The position numbers and the translations under genes were made by a program. From CAZRVH01 sp964624905 (GTDB lineage: Bacteria > Patescibacteriota > Gracilibacteria > Peribacterales > Peribacteraceae), in NCBI GenBank assembly GCA_964624905.1, contig CAZUYK010000018.1, positions 1 through 19,971 on the forward strand: DNA of 19,971 nucleotides, given 5' to 3'. The notes beneath the pieces are model-generated. The model ran no database searches. It saw only the letters and a list, made by a program, of their open reading frames with translations, and was not told where the DNA came from. Shown here one piece after another: positions 7,613-14,783 of the stretch (positions are counted from its first letter, which is position 1; every line of letters starts with the position of its first letter).

Positions 7613-7641
7613 ATTATACACTATTTAGTGTATTTTAGCAA
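7613..7641 (-). promoter_or_regulatory. Promoter with palindrome upstream of the M23 gene
   Basis: On the minus strand, TTGCTA (7641-7636), a 17-bp spacer and TATAAT (7618-7613) lie only 6 nt before the ATG at 7606. The spacer contains ATACACTAAATAGTGTAT, an inverted repeat ATACACTA/TAGTGTAT around AA that overlaps the -10. It resembles the ACAC...GTGT element upstream of nrdJ. Confidence 0.7.
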
Positions 7642-7663
7642 TTTAGAGGGGAGCCCTAAGATA

Positions 7664-7689
7664 AGGCAAAAAGGCCAATAGGCCTTATT
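7664..7689 (-). terminator. Terminator of htrA
   Basis: On the minus strand AAGGCC-TATT-GGCCTT is followed by TTTGCC. The stem begins in the htrA stop codon. It is short but well placed between htrA and the M23 promoter. Confidence 0.6.
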
Positions 7690-8863
7690 CTTTCCATTCC
7701 TCCAGCGTTGCCTTCAGCTTGAGCGTCTTTCCGTTGCGCAGGACCTTTAGATCCAACGTTTCACCGGGATTCTTCGCCTGGATGCTGTCGTTGAGAGGGT
7801 TTTTGATATCGATCTTCCGTCCGTCCGCTTCCAGGATGATATCGCCCTCCAGGATGCCTGCTTTCGATGCCGGGGAGTTCGGCAGGACCGCCAAATCGTT
7901 TACGGTCGCCCCCTTGGCAACCAGGGCGCCGTAGTCGACCGAGAGGTTGTTGGCTTTCTGCATGTCCGCGGTGACGGGGGTGTAGCGGACCCCCAGGTAC
8001 GGGCGCACGATACGGCCGTACTGCTTGTAGCTCTCCGTAACGCGTAGCAGGTCGTTCACCGGGATGGCGAAGCCGATGTTTTCCGCCCCGCTGGCGACGG
8101 CGGTATTCATGCCGATCACTTTTCCTTCGAAGTTCAGGAGCGGCCCGCCGGAGTTACCCTGGTTGATGGCGGCATCCGTTTGGATGATGCTGTGCAATCG
8201 CTCCACGGTACCCTCGTTCCTGCTGCCGGCCGTGATGTCGCGTTCCAAGCCGGATACCACGCCCACGCTTACGGTGTTGCGAAATTCCCCGAGGGCATTG
8301 CCGATGCTGATGACTCCTTGTCCCAATTTCAAATCCCCCTTGTCCGCGAACGTGAGGAAGGGGAACCCGCTTCCTTCCACCTTCAAAAGAGCCACGTCGT
8401 TCAGGGCATCGCGGCCAACTACCTTCGCGTCGAGCGTCCGTCCGTCATTCAGCAGTACGGAATATTGGGCATCCGTATCGCTCACGACATGCTTGTTCGT
8501 CATCAGGAGTCCTTCGGCGGAGACGAAGAAAGCGGTGCCTCCCCCGATCTCCTGCAGCTTCGTTCCGTTCTGGCGGTACCGCGGAAAGAAGAAATCAAAC
8601 TGATTATCGCCATTGAGCCGTTCCATGACCGGCAGGTTCTTCTTGATGATGACGCTCGCCACCGCTGGCTCGGTTTTGCTGACAACGTCGATCACCGATG
8701 CCTCCTGGTCCGTCGAAGGGATGTACGAAGCGCTCCCCGTGGCAGGCACAGGTGCTGCACCCGAGGGGCCGGGCACGGCGTGCAGGCTGATGAAGACCGC
8801 CAGAAGGCTTGCCGCGATGGACGTGCCTGTAGACAGAAGAACGGTTTTGGTCGTGTGGTTCAT
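7685..8863 (-). CDS. HtrA/DegP-like trypsin-type serine protease with PDZ domain
   Basis: This is an envelope quality-control protease that degrades misfolded or damaged extracytoplasmic proteins (392 aa). A hydrophobic N-terminal segment (VLLSTGTSIAASLLAVFISL, residues 8-27) acts as a signal anchor or signal peptide. The protease domain spans about 105-270 with the full catalytic triad: H125 (TNKHVV), D156 (LNDVALL) and S238 (QGNSGGP). A single PDZ domain follows (about 287-385; YLGVRY, SPASKAGILEGDIILEADG). One PDZ and a membrane anchor resemble DegS or HtrA of small genomes more than two-PDZ DegP. The ATG at 8863 follows a minus-strand leader of about 16-20 nt without a clear Shine-Dalgarno. 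It is divergent from the YerC-like regulator, and a palindrome overlaps its promoter. The family is certain; the substrate is unknown. Confidence 0.95.
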   Translation of the reverse strand: MNHTTKTVLLSTGTSIAASLLAVFISLHAVPGPSGAAPVPATGSASYIPSTDQEASVIDVVSKTEPAVASVIIKKNLPVMERLNGDNQFDFFFPRYRQNGTKLQEIGGGTAFFVSAEGLLMTNKHVVSDTDAQYSVLLNDGRTLDAKVVGRDALNDVALLKVEGSGFPFLTFADKGDLKLGQGVISIGNALGEFRNTVSVGVVSGLERDITAGSRNEGTVERLHSIIQTDAAINQGNSGGPLLNFEGKVIGMNTAVASGAENIGFAIPVNDLLRVTESYKQYGRIVRPYLGVRYTPVTADMQKANNLSVDYGALVAKGATVNDLAVLPNSPASKAGILEGDIILEADGRKIDIKNPLNDSIQAKNPGETLDLKVLRNGKTLKLKATLEEWKE

Positions 8864-8885
8864 AGGGAGGATGGAATGCGTCCAT

Positions 8886-8917
8886 AGTATAAAACGGGAA
8901 GATTAATGCGGCATTAA
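8886..8917 (-). promoter_or_regulatory. htrA promoter region with a 15-bp palindrome
   Basis: A minus-strand TATACT at 8891-8886 is a candidate -10. The place where its -35 should lie is covered by TTAATGCGGCATTAA (8903-8917), a perfect 7+1+7 inverted repeat, and the -35 itself is poor. A poor -35 overlapped by a palindrome is typical of an activator or repressor site. The regulator is not known. Confidence 0.45.
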
Positions 8918-8945
8918 GAAGCTTCGCAAAAGGGGATCAGTATCA

Positions 8946-8974
8946 TTGAATTAACACATGGATACGTTTATCAT
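8946..8974 (+). promoter_or_regulatory. Promoter of the YerC-like regulator gene
   Basis: TTGAAT at 8946-8951, exactly 17 bp, then TATCAT at 8969-8974. Only 9 nt separate the -10 from the ATG at 8984 and there is no Shine-Dalgarno, so the transcript would start at or within 3 nt of the initiation codon. Confidence 0.7.
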
Positions 8975-8983
8975 TTCCTTCCT

Positions 8984-9427
8984 ATGAAAAGACGATTCAC
9001 CGAAGACAGTTGGAAGAAAGAGCCCTGGTTCCGCTCGCTCAGCAAAGCGCTGCTTTCCTGCAAGACGGAAGAGGCGATGGATGCGTTCATCCGCGATATC
9101 GCGACCCTCAGCGAGATGCAGGCGCTCAGCGAACGCCTGGAAGTCGCGAAGCTGCTAGCGCAGGGACTGAGCTACCGACAAGTCGCCGCGCAGACGGGTG
9201 CCAGTACGACGACCGTGACGCGCGTCGCGCATTTCCTGGAGAACGGCGAAGGGGGATACAGGACAGTCTTGAAAGCCCACCGCCACCACCGCATGAAGAC
9301 CGATATAAAGCCGATGAAGCAGGAGCAGGAAACGCACACGATCGCGGCAGGGGATTTGACCGAAGGGAAGACGACGGACGTGAAACCGGTGACGCCGCTG
9401 CAGAAGTACCTTCAAAGACCGGAGTGA
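8984..9427 (+). CDS. YerC/YecD family TrpR-related DNA-binding protein
   Basis: A small cytoplasmic helix-turn-helix protein of the TrpR-like superfamily (147 aa). Residues 20-60 match the family's helical core (LLSCKTEEAMDAFIRDIATLSEMQALSERLEVAKLL in outline). The helix-turn-helix follows at about 60-85 (LSYRQVAAQTG then STTTVTRVAHFL). The family usually ends soon after the helix-turn-helix; here a hydrophilic tail of about 55 residues continues (HRHHRMKTD to LQKYLQRPE). The family is widespread in Firmicutes and Patescibacteria, and its ligand is generally unknown. There is no tryptophan operon in the window. It is transcribed divergently from htrA and could regulate it or itself, but that is only positional inference. 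The start is supported by the promoter placed 9 nt upstream. Confidence 0.88.
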   Translation: MKRRFTEDSWKKEPWFRSLSKALLSCKTEEAMDAFIRDIATLSEMQALSERLEVAKLLAQGLSYRQVAAQTGASTTTVTRVAHFLENGEGGYRTVLKAHRHHRMKTDIKPMKQEQETHTIAAGDLTEGKTTDVKPVTPLQKYLQRPE

Positions 9428-9462
9428 TAAAAAAATCCGCGTAGCCAGGTGGCCACGCGGAT
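9428..9462 (-). terminator. Terminator between convergent yerC-like and 88-aa genes
   Basis: ATCCGCGT-A-GCC pairs with GGC-C-ACGCGGAT around an AGGT loop (stem 9435-9446 with 9451-9462). The T run is on the minus strand (A run 9429-9435 on the plus strand), so it serves the 88-aa gene. It may also stop the plus-strand gene, which has only a short T-poor tail. Confidence 0.75.
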
Positions 9463-9497
9463 CTCTATGATTGGATCAATCGAACCCAGGGTTCGAT

Positions 9498-9764
9498 TTA
9501 GAATTTGATCCAGCCCAAGCGCTTGACGATATCGAAGTATCCTTCGAAGTTCGTCGCTGAGGGTTGATTTTCGACGTACCCTGAGAGCATGAACTTGTTT
9601 CCGCTTCCGTCTTCGTATGAGACGGTGTTGAGGATGCATTTCACGCGCTTACCTCCTTCAAGAACGAAGTCGACGCTTTCGCGCATAGCGAAGCCTTTGA
9701 TCAACAGGTCGAACTTGCAGGGGCCGGCGATAATATTGTCCTGGACCGGATTGGTGGATGCCAT
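9498..9764 (-). CDS. 88-aa protein of unknown function
   Basis: I do not recognise this protein. The ATG at 9764 has an excellent ribosome binding site, AAGGAGGTG, just upstream on the minus strand, so the start is firm. The sequence looks like a small beta-rich domain: alternating segments such as KFDLLIKGF, SVDFVLEGGKRVKCILNTVSYEDGSGNKFMLSGYV, then FEGYFDIVKRLGWIKF at the end. It has two cysteines, no signal peptide and no membrane span. Transcription comes from a consensus promoter about 100 nt upstream, and the leader carries three hairpins. It ends in a strong terminator. The combination of strong promoter, strong Shine-Dalgarno and structured leader suggests abundant, controlled expression. 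The gene is probably real; no function is proposed. Confidence 0.72.
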   Translation of the reverse strand: MASTNPVQDNIIAGPCKFDLLIKGFAMRESVDFVLEGGKRVKCILNTVSYEDGSGNKFMLSGYVENQPSATNFEGYFDIVKRLGWIKF

Positions 9765-9792
9765 ACGGCACCTCCTTTACAAAGAGCGAACT

Positions 9793-9861
9793 GGTCACAT
9801 ACTAAGATGGAGTGACCGGCCATCATTCGTCCTTTCGGACGTACCCGTTCATACAAACGGG
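9793..9861 (-). other. Structured 5' leader of the 88-aa gene: three tandem hairpins
   Basis: Read on the minus strand, three hairpins lie in a row between promoter and Shine-Dalgarno. The first is CCCGTT/AACGGG (9861-9844, 6-nt loop). The second is CGTCC-GAAA-GGACG (9841-9828), a GNRA-type tetraloop. The third is GGTCAC/GTGACC (9817-9793, 13-nt loop). None has a T run, so they are not terminators. A riboswitch, protein-binding leader or stability element is possible; I recognise no known class. Confidence 0.55.
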
Positions 9862-9871
9862 AATTGTTAAT

Positions 9872-9900
9872 ACAATACAAAAATTAAACATAAATGTCAA
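9872..9900 (-). promoter_or_regulatory. Promoter of the 88-aa gene
   Basis: On the minus strand TTGACA (9900-9895), exactly 17 bp, then TATTGT (9877-9872). Immediately upstream of the -35, TAAAAGTGTGCTTTTA (9901-9916) is a perfect 6+4+6 inverted repeat that could be an activator or repressor site. The region 9862-9965 is strongly AT-rich and is shared with the divergent 100-aa gene. Confidence 0.75.
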
Positions 9901-9935
9901 TAAAAGTGTGCTTTTAGCCTTCTAAAGTCCATATT

Positions 9936-9965
9936 TTGACTAATTTAATTAATAATTCATAATAT
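9936..9965 (+). promoter_or_regulatory. Promoter of the 100-aa basic protein gene
   Basis: TTGACT at 9936-9941, an 18-bp spacer and TAATAT at 9960-9965. The expected transcript start is near 9972, downstream of the in-frame ATG at 9966, which argues that translation begins at 10005. Confidence 0.55.
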
Positions 9966-10004
9966 ATGAAGATTGGGTTTTCCTTCAATTCACAGAGGTG
10001 CTCT

Positions 10005-10307
10005 ATGCGGAAGGTTGAAGCGGTCGTTATGGCGTTGCAGCGTATGGGGACGGTTGATCTTTTGCTCCTGACGCAAGCGTTCGAATTGGCTCACTCGAAG
10101 AAACGCGGCAAGGTTCGCGTTCCGCCCCATCTCGTCGATCGGTTCGGCGAGGACTGCATCCTGTCCTTGGACAGTAACGAGGAGCGCTCCTACCTCGATC
10201 CGGATGCGGTTGACGTCATGCGGTCGATTCCTTGGAAGAAAGGCGAGGTCCCTAGCCTCATGCCGAAGTACTCCAAGAAGAAGGGTACGAAGAAGAAAAA
10301 GAAGTAA
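10005..10307 (+). CDS. 100-aa basic protein of unknown function
   Basis: I do not recognise this protein. The start is set at ATG 10005 because AGAGGT (9994-9999) lies 5 nt before it and because the predicted transcript begins after the other in-frame ATG (9966, which would give 113 aa). Residues 1-30 look like a helical segment (KVEAVVMALQRMGTVDLLLLTQAFELAH). The middle carries KVRVPPHLVDRFGEDCILSLD, and the last 15 residues are a lysine-rich tail (KYSKKKGTKKKKK), which suggests contact with nucleic acid or ribosome. It is divergent from the 88-aa gene and ends in its own terminator. The nucleic-acid role is inference from charge alone. Confidence 0.65.
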   Translation: MRKVEAVVMALQRMGTVDLLLLTQAFELAHSKKRGKVRVPPHLVDRFGEDCILSLDSNEERSYLDPDAVDVMRSIPWKKGEVPSLMPKYSKKKGTKKKKK

Positions 10308-10333
10308 CGGGCCCGCCCGTTGCCTCGACCAAG

Positions 10334-10364
10334 AAGGCCTCGCACTGCGCGAGGCCTTTCTTTT
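10334..10364. terminator. Terminator between convergent 100-aa and reductase genes
   Basis: AAGGCCTCGC (10334-10343) pairs perfectly with GCGAGGCCTT (10349-10358) around ACTGC. It is followed by TTCTTTTGTT on the plus strand, and A residues precede the stem, so it may act in both directions. Confidence 0.85.
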
Positions 10365-10365
10365 G

Positions 10366-11094
10366 TTACTTATTCAACGTGCTGATGGGATACATGATGC
10401 GGTTCCCCACGCGGTAGAGGAACGTGAAGAATGCGTAGACGAACTGCTGGGTGGCCGGAAGCTTTCCGTTCTTTGCGTAGTACTCGACCATTTCCGCGTA
10501 CTGCTTTCCTTTCTTCTCCATCAAGGCCAGGGAATCCGGTCGTTTGTCGACGACCAAGCCGAACTTGCCTCGGCCCTGCACGGACTTCGGTTCGAAGTGG
10601 CGGTAGACCACGGTGCCGCCGTAGTACTTGATCGCCTCGGTCACGTGCAGCGTCGTCAGGTACATCAGGGCCTTCCAGGCGATCATCGGGGCGCCGCCCG
10701 TGTAGAGGAGGGCGAAGGGGCGTCCGGCGAATTGTCCTTTGCTATGCGTCTCGTGATCCAACGCGAACGCACCCATGCGGTCGATGAGGTTCTTGAAGTG
10801 CGCGGGAACGCTGAAATTCCAGATAGGGGAGGAGAATACGGTTCCCTTCGCTTCCTTGAGGAGCGTTTTCACGCGCAGGTAGTCCTGCTCGAGTTCGCAG
10901 TCTTCCTCGTAGCGTTCCAACGTGAAGTGACTGAGGTTCATATCCTTGAGGCGCAGTTTTTCGATCCTGACCCCAGGCACCTGCCCCATGCCCTTTATGA
11001 AGTGATCCGCCATCACGTTGCTGTTGCTCGGCTCGTTTGTTCCGGCAACGATGACGACGATGAGATTATCCGTAGGAGATGCGTTTTCTGTCAT
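10366..11094 (-). CDS. NAD(P)H-dependent FMN reductase-like flavodoxin-fold protein
   Basis: A cytoplasmic flavoprotein of 242 aa expected to bind FMN and reduce it or small acceptors with NAD(P)H. The N-terminal beta strand and phosphate-binding loop are visible (LIVVIVAGTNEPSNSN, residues 10-25). The second flavin contact is SPIWNFSVPAHFKNLIDRM (about 89-107), characteristic of the NADPH-dependent FMN reductase / quinone oxidoreductase superfamily. A third loop is LLYTGGAP (about 129-136). The C-terminal 60 residues (from about 185) are an extra helical segment ending in VYAFFTFLYRVGNRIMYPISTLNK. A TACACT -10 lies 6 nt before the ATG. It is convergent with the 100-aa gene and divergent from nrdJ. 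Electron transfer to ribonucleotide reductase is conceivable from its position but not shown. The substrate is unknown. Confidence 0.85.
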   Translation of the reverse strand: MTENASPTDNLIVVIVAGTNEPSNSNVMADHFIKGMGQVPGVRIEKLRLKDMNLSHFTLERYEEDCELEQDYLRVKTLLKEAKGTVFSSPIWNFSVPAHFKNLIDRMGAFALDHETHSKGQFAGRPFALLYTGGAPMIAWKALMYLTTLHVTEAIKYYGGTVVYRHFEPKSVQGRGKFGLVVDKRPDSLALMEKKGKQYAEMVEYYAKNGKLPATQQFVYAFFTFLYRVGNRIMYPISTLNK

Positions 11095-11100
11095 GTGCAG

Positions 11101-11106
11101 AGTGTA
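11101..11106 (-). promoter_or_regulatory. -10 box of the flavin reductase gene
   Basis: TACACT on the minus strand ends 6 nt before the ATG at 11094. A -35 candidate (TTCCTG, 16 bp further up) is weak. There is no Shine-Dalgarno, in line with a leaderless transcript. Confidence 0.4.
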
Positions 11107-11303
11107 GACGGATGTTCCGCATCAGGAAAGAACTGAACACAAAAGTGAGTTCGACTTTCTTCTTATCCGGCTTCATGCTGTAGCACTCATTTCCACGCAT
11201 GAAATTATTTCACTTTTGCCCATGCACATGCCGGCTTTGACAGAGGGTCCCACCCCTGCTGATACATTCTTGCACGGGATGCGGGGCTACCATATCTTGG
11301 GGT

Positions 11304-11332
11304 TTGTCACCGCAACACACACAACATAGTGT
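11304..11332 (+). promoter_or_regulatory. nrdJ promoter with NrdR-like box
   Basis: TTGTCA (11304-11309), 17 bp and TAGTGT (11327-11332) form a weak promoter. ACACACAACATAGTGT at 11317-11332 matches the NrdR box pattern ACACwATATATwGTGT (as I recall it) at 13 of 16 positions, and it overlaps the -10. NrdR is the usual repressor of ribonucleotide reductase genes; the nrdR gene itself is not in this window. The remaining gap from 11107 to 11303 shows no gene I can support. Confidence 0.5.
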
Positions 11333-11359
11333 ATTTTACTTGTCATTCCCTTCCCCCTT

Positions 11360-14300
11360 ATGAACCCGCAGGCTTCCTCACCCGCCAAGGACTCCCAGAC
11401 AACCGAGCAACAGTCGTTTTTGCCTCCCAAGGAACGCGGTCTTACGATCGGTCGCGTCTTCACGACGCCCGGCAGCGATCCCTTGGAAGAAGTCACGTAT
11501 GAAAAGCGCACGAGCCGTATCAAGAACACGAACGGTTCCGTCGTGTTCGAAATGTTGGACGCGGAGATTCCGGCTGAATGGAGCCAGGTCGCGACCGACA
11601 TCGTGGTGAGCAAGTACTTCCGCAAGGCGGGTATTCCGCAGAAGGATGAGCAGGGGAATCTCATCCGCGACGAGAAGGGCGAGGTGGTGATGGGGCCGGA
11701 GAAGAGCGTGAAGCAGGTGGTGCGCCGCTTGGCAGGATGCTGGAGGCACTGGGGAGAGACGCACGGCTATTTCGCGACGACTCAGGACGCCCAGGCATTC
11801 GAGGACGAACTCAGCTACATGCTCGTACGCCAGATGGCGGCCCCGAACAGCCCCCAGTGGTTCAACACCGGTCTGAATTACGCCTACGGCATCACGGGCC
11901 TTCCGCAGGGCCACTACTACGTGGATCCCGCGACGGGCACGGTGAAGCGCAGCGAGGATGCCTACACGCACCCCCAGCCGCACGCCTGCTTCATCCAGAG
12001 CGTCGACGACGACATGGTGAATGAAGGAGGCATCATGGACCTGTGGGTCCGCGAGGCGCGCCTCTTCAAGTTCGGATCCGGGACGGGCACGAACTTCTCG
12101 GGCCTGCGCGGGGCGGGGGAGCCGCTGTCCGGCGGGGGAACGAGCTCCGGCCTCATGAGCTGGCTGAAGATTGGCGATCGCGCAGCGGGAGCCATCAAGT
12201 CCGGCGGAACCACGCGCCGCGCCGCGAAGATGGTCTGCTTGGACCTCGACCACCCGGATATCGAGAGCTTCATCAACTGGAAGGTGAACGAGGAGAAGAA
12301 AGTCGCCGCCCTCGTGGCCGCCGGCTACGACACGGACTTCAATGGCGAGGCATACAGCACGGTTTCCGGACAGAACTCCAACAACTCCGTGCGCATCGCC
12401 CACGAGTTCTTCGAGAACGTGGAGCGCGACGGCGACTGGAACCTGTACTGGAGAACGGAACTGAAGAAGGCCAAGGCAGAGAACCGCGCCCCGAAGCCCT
12501 CTAAGACCCTCAAGGCCCGCGCCCTTTGGGACGAGATCGGCTACGCCGCATGGGCCTGCGCCGATCCGGGAGTGCAGTACGACACCACGATCAACGACTG
12601 GCACACCTGCCCCGAGGACGGCCGCATCAACGCATCGAACCCCTGCAGCGAGTACATGTTCCTGGACAACACCGCCTGCAACCTGGCGTCCCTGAACGTC
12701 ATGAAGTTCTACGACGAGGAGCACGGCACGTTCGAGGTCGACAAGTTCATCCACGCCACGCGCCTGTGGACCATCGTTCTGGAGATCTCGGTGCTCATGG
12801 CCCAGTTCCCCAGCAAGGAAATCGCCGAACTCAGCTACAAGTTCCGCACGCTCGGCCTCGGTTACGCCAACCTCGGCGCGACGCTGATGCAGATGGGTAT
12901 CCCGTACGATTCCGAACTCGGACGCAACATCGGAGGCGCCCTGACGGCCATCCTCACGGGTGAGTCGTACGCCACCTCCGCGGAAATGGCGCGCAACCTC
13001 GGCGCCTTCCCCGGTTACCTGAAGAACCGCGATCACATGCTGCGTGTCATCCGCAACCACCGCCGCGCCGCTTACGACGCCCCGGCCAAGGAATACGAGA
13101 AGCTCCACGTTCCGCCCGTCGGGCTGGACCAGGACAAGACGCCGGACTACCTCCTGCGCGCCGCCAAGGAATGCTGGGACAAGGCACTCGCCACGGGCGA
13201 GGAGCACGGATTCCGCAACGCCCAGGTGACCGTCATCGCTCCCACCGGAACGATCGGACTCCTCATGGATTGCGACACGACGGGTATCGAGCCGGACTTC
13301 GCGCTCGTGAAGTTCAAGAAGCTCGCGGGAGGCGGATACATGAAGATTGCCAACCAGTCCGTCGAGCCGGCCCTCGTGGCCCTCGGCTACTCCTCCCAGG
13401 AGGTCAGCGACATCATGAAGTACGTCATGGGAACGCTCAGCCTGGAAGGCGCCCCGCACGTGAACCGCCAGAGCTTGCGCGACAAGGGCTTCAACGACAG
13501 CGACATCGCCCACATCGAAAAGCAGCTGCCCCAGGTGTTCGAGATCGGCTTCGCCTTCAACAAGTTCGTCCTCGGTGACGAAACGATGAAGCGCCTCGGA
13601 TTCACCGATGCGCAGCTCGCCGACCAGAACTTTAACTTGCTCAAGGCGCTCGGCTTCACCGACGCCCAGATCGAGGAGGCGAACGTCGCCATCTGCGGAC
13701 ACATGACCGTGGAAGGCGCCCCGCTGCTCAAGGACGAACACCTGCCCGTCTTCGACTGCGCCAACAAGTGCGGCAAGCTCGGCAAGCGCTTCATCCACGC
13801 CGAAGGTCACATCCGCATGATGGCCGCCGCCCAGCCGTTCATCTCCGGCGCCATCAGCAAGACCATCAACCTGCCGCACGAGGCCACGGTCGAGGATATC
13901 AAGAAGGCGTACTTCCTCAGCTGGAAGCTCTCCCTCAAGGCCAACGCGCTCTATCGCGACGGATCCAAGATGAGCCAGGCCCTCAGCAACAAGTCCGACA
14001 AGAAGGAGGAGAAGAAGGAAGAGTCCAAAGTCGTCATCCAGGAGAAGATCGTCTACAAGGAAATGCCGCGCCGCCGCAAGCTGCCCGCCGAGCGCCTCAG
14101 CCTCACGCACAAGTTCAACATCGCGGGACACGAGGGATACATCACGGTCGGACTCTTCGAGGACGGAACCCCGGGCGAGATTTTCATCCGCATGAGCAAG
14201 GAAGGAAGCACGATCTCCGGCATCATGAACTCGCTCACGCTCGCGCTCTCCATGAACCTGCAGTACGGCGTGCCACTGGAAGTCCTCTGCTCCAAGCTCG

Positions 14301-14725
14301 TCAACACCCGTTTCGAGCCCGCCGGATTTACCCAGAACAACGAGATCCCGATGGCGAAGTCCTTCATGGACTACGTGGGACGCTGGCTCGCCCTCAAGTT
14401 CCTTACGAAGGAACAGGCGATGCAGTACCACAGCAAGGACCTCATCGAGAAGGCCTACAGCGACGGCAGCAAGAGCAAGGATGCCTTCGCGATGCGCCTC
14501 CCCGTCGTGGACGAAGGAACGCAGGCCGCCGCCGACTTCATGCCGATGCAAACATCCATCACGGACGCGGCGGAGGAATCCAAGTCCCCGGCCAGCAAGC
14601 TGGACGAAGCGAAACAGCAGGGATTCACGGGCTCCATGTGCAGCGGTTGCGGAAGCATGAAGATGAAGCGCAACGGAAGCTGCGAAGTGTGCCTCGACTG
14701 CGGCGCCACGAGCGGATGTTCCTGA
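11360..14725 (+). CDS. nrdJ: Class II (adenosylcobalamin-dependent) ribonucleoside-diphosphate reductase, long form
   Basis: This enzyme reduces ribonucleotides to deoxyribonucleotides, the committed step of DNA precursor synthesis, using adenosylcobalamin to make a thiyl radical and needing no oxygen. The protein is 1121 aa, the length of the long bacterial B12-dependent form. The NxCxE active-site motif is N427-P-C429-S-E431. The redox pair is C210 (HACFIQS) and C440 (TACNLAS); the 11-residue gap from C429 to C440 is as expected for class II enzymes. The phosphate-binding segment PTGTIGLLMDCDTTGIEPD follows (about 630-650). After a charged linker (DKKEEKKEES, about 877-886) comes a TSCPD-type domain, and the C-terminus is cysteine-rich (CSGCGSMKMKRNGSCEVCLDCG), giving shuttle or zinc-binding cysteines. 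No intein is present. ATG 11360 has no Shine-Dalgarno. The identification is very secure. Confidence 0.97.
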   Translation: MNPQASSPAKDSQTTEQQSFLPPKERGLTIGRVFTTPGSDPLEEVTYEKRTSRIKNTNGSVVFEMLDAEIPAEWSQVATDIVVSKYFRKAGIPQKDEQGNLIRDEKGEVVMGPEKSVKQVVRRLAGCWRHWGETHGYFATTQDAQAFEDELSYMLVRQMAAPNSPQWFNTGLNYAYGITGLPQGHYYVDPATGTVKRSEDAYTHPQPHACFIQSVDDDMVNEGGIMDLWVREARLFKFGSGTGTNFSGLRGAGEPLSGGGTSSGLMSWLKIGDRAAGAIKSGGTTRRAAKMVCLDLDHPDIESFINWKVNEEKKVAALVAAGYDTDFNGEAYSTVSGQNSNNSVRIAHEFFENVERDGDWNLYWRTELKKAKAENRAPKPSKTLKARALWDEIGYAAWACADPGVQYDTTINDWHTCPEDGRINASNPCSEYMFLDNTACNLASLNVMKFYDEEHGTFEVDKFIHATRLWTIVLEISVLMAQFPSKEIAELSYKFRTLGLGYANLGATLMQMGIPYDSELGRNIGGALTAILTGESYATSAEMARNLGAFPGYLKNRDHMLRVIRNHRRAAYDAPAKEYEKLHVPPVGLDQDKTPDYLLRAAKECWDKALATGEEHGFRNAQVTVIAPTGTIGLLMDCDTTGIEPDFALVKFKKLAGGGYMKIANQSVEPALVALGYSSQEVSDIMKYVMGTLSLEGAPHVNRQSLRDKGFNDSDIAHIEKQLPQVFEIGFAFNKFVLGDETMKRLGFTDAQLADQNFNLLKALGFTDAQIEEANVAICGHMTVEGAPLLKDEHLPVFDCANKCGKLGKRFIHAEGHIRMMAAAQPFISGAISKTINLPHEATVEDIKKAYFLSWKLSLKANALYRDGSKMSQALSNKSDKKEEKKEESKVVIQEKIVYKEMPRRRKLPAERLSLTHKFNIAGHEGYITVGLFEDGTPGEIFIRMSKEGSTISGIMNSLTLALSMNLQYGVPLEVLCSKLVNTRFEPAGFTQNNEIPMAKSFMDYVGRWLALKFLTKEQAMQYHSKDLIEKAYSDGSKSKDAFAMRLPVVDEGTQAAADFMPMQTSITDAAEESKSPASKLDEAKQQGFTGSMCSGCGSMKMKRNGSCEVCLDCGATSGCS

Positions 14726-14744
14726 TCATGAAATGAAAAATGGG

Positions 14745-14777
14745 AAAAGCGGCTCCGGGAACGGGGCCGTTTTTTTA
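14745..14777 (+). terminator. Intrinsic terminator of nrdJ
   Basis: CGGCTCC pairs with GGGGCCG (one wobble) around GGGAAC and is followed by seven or more T residues, about 25 nt after the nrdJ stop. Confidence 0.85.
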
Positions 14778-14783
14778 TAGAAC

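Noticed and set aside
7606..7621. GTG at 7621 as start of the M23 peptidase
   Set aside because: The bases immediately after it form the TATAAT box, and there is no ribosome binding site, so ATG 7606 is preferred.
11378..14551. 1057-codon open frame on the minus strand opposite nrdJ
   Set aside because: It is an antisense shadow produced by the codon bias of nrdJ; its composition is low in normal domain patterns and nrdJ is an unmistakable gene.
11360..14725. Intein in the ribonucleotide reductase
   Set aside because: The protein runs through all reductase motifs without an interruption, and the extra length is explained by the C-terminal TSCPD-type domain and cysteine tail.
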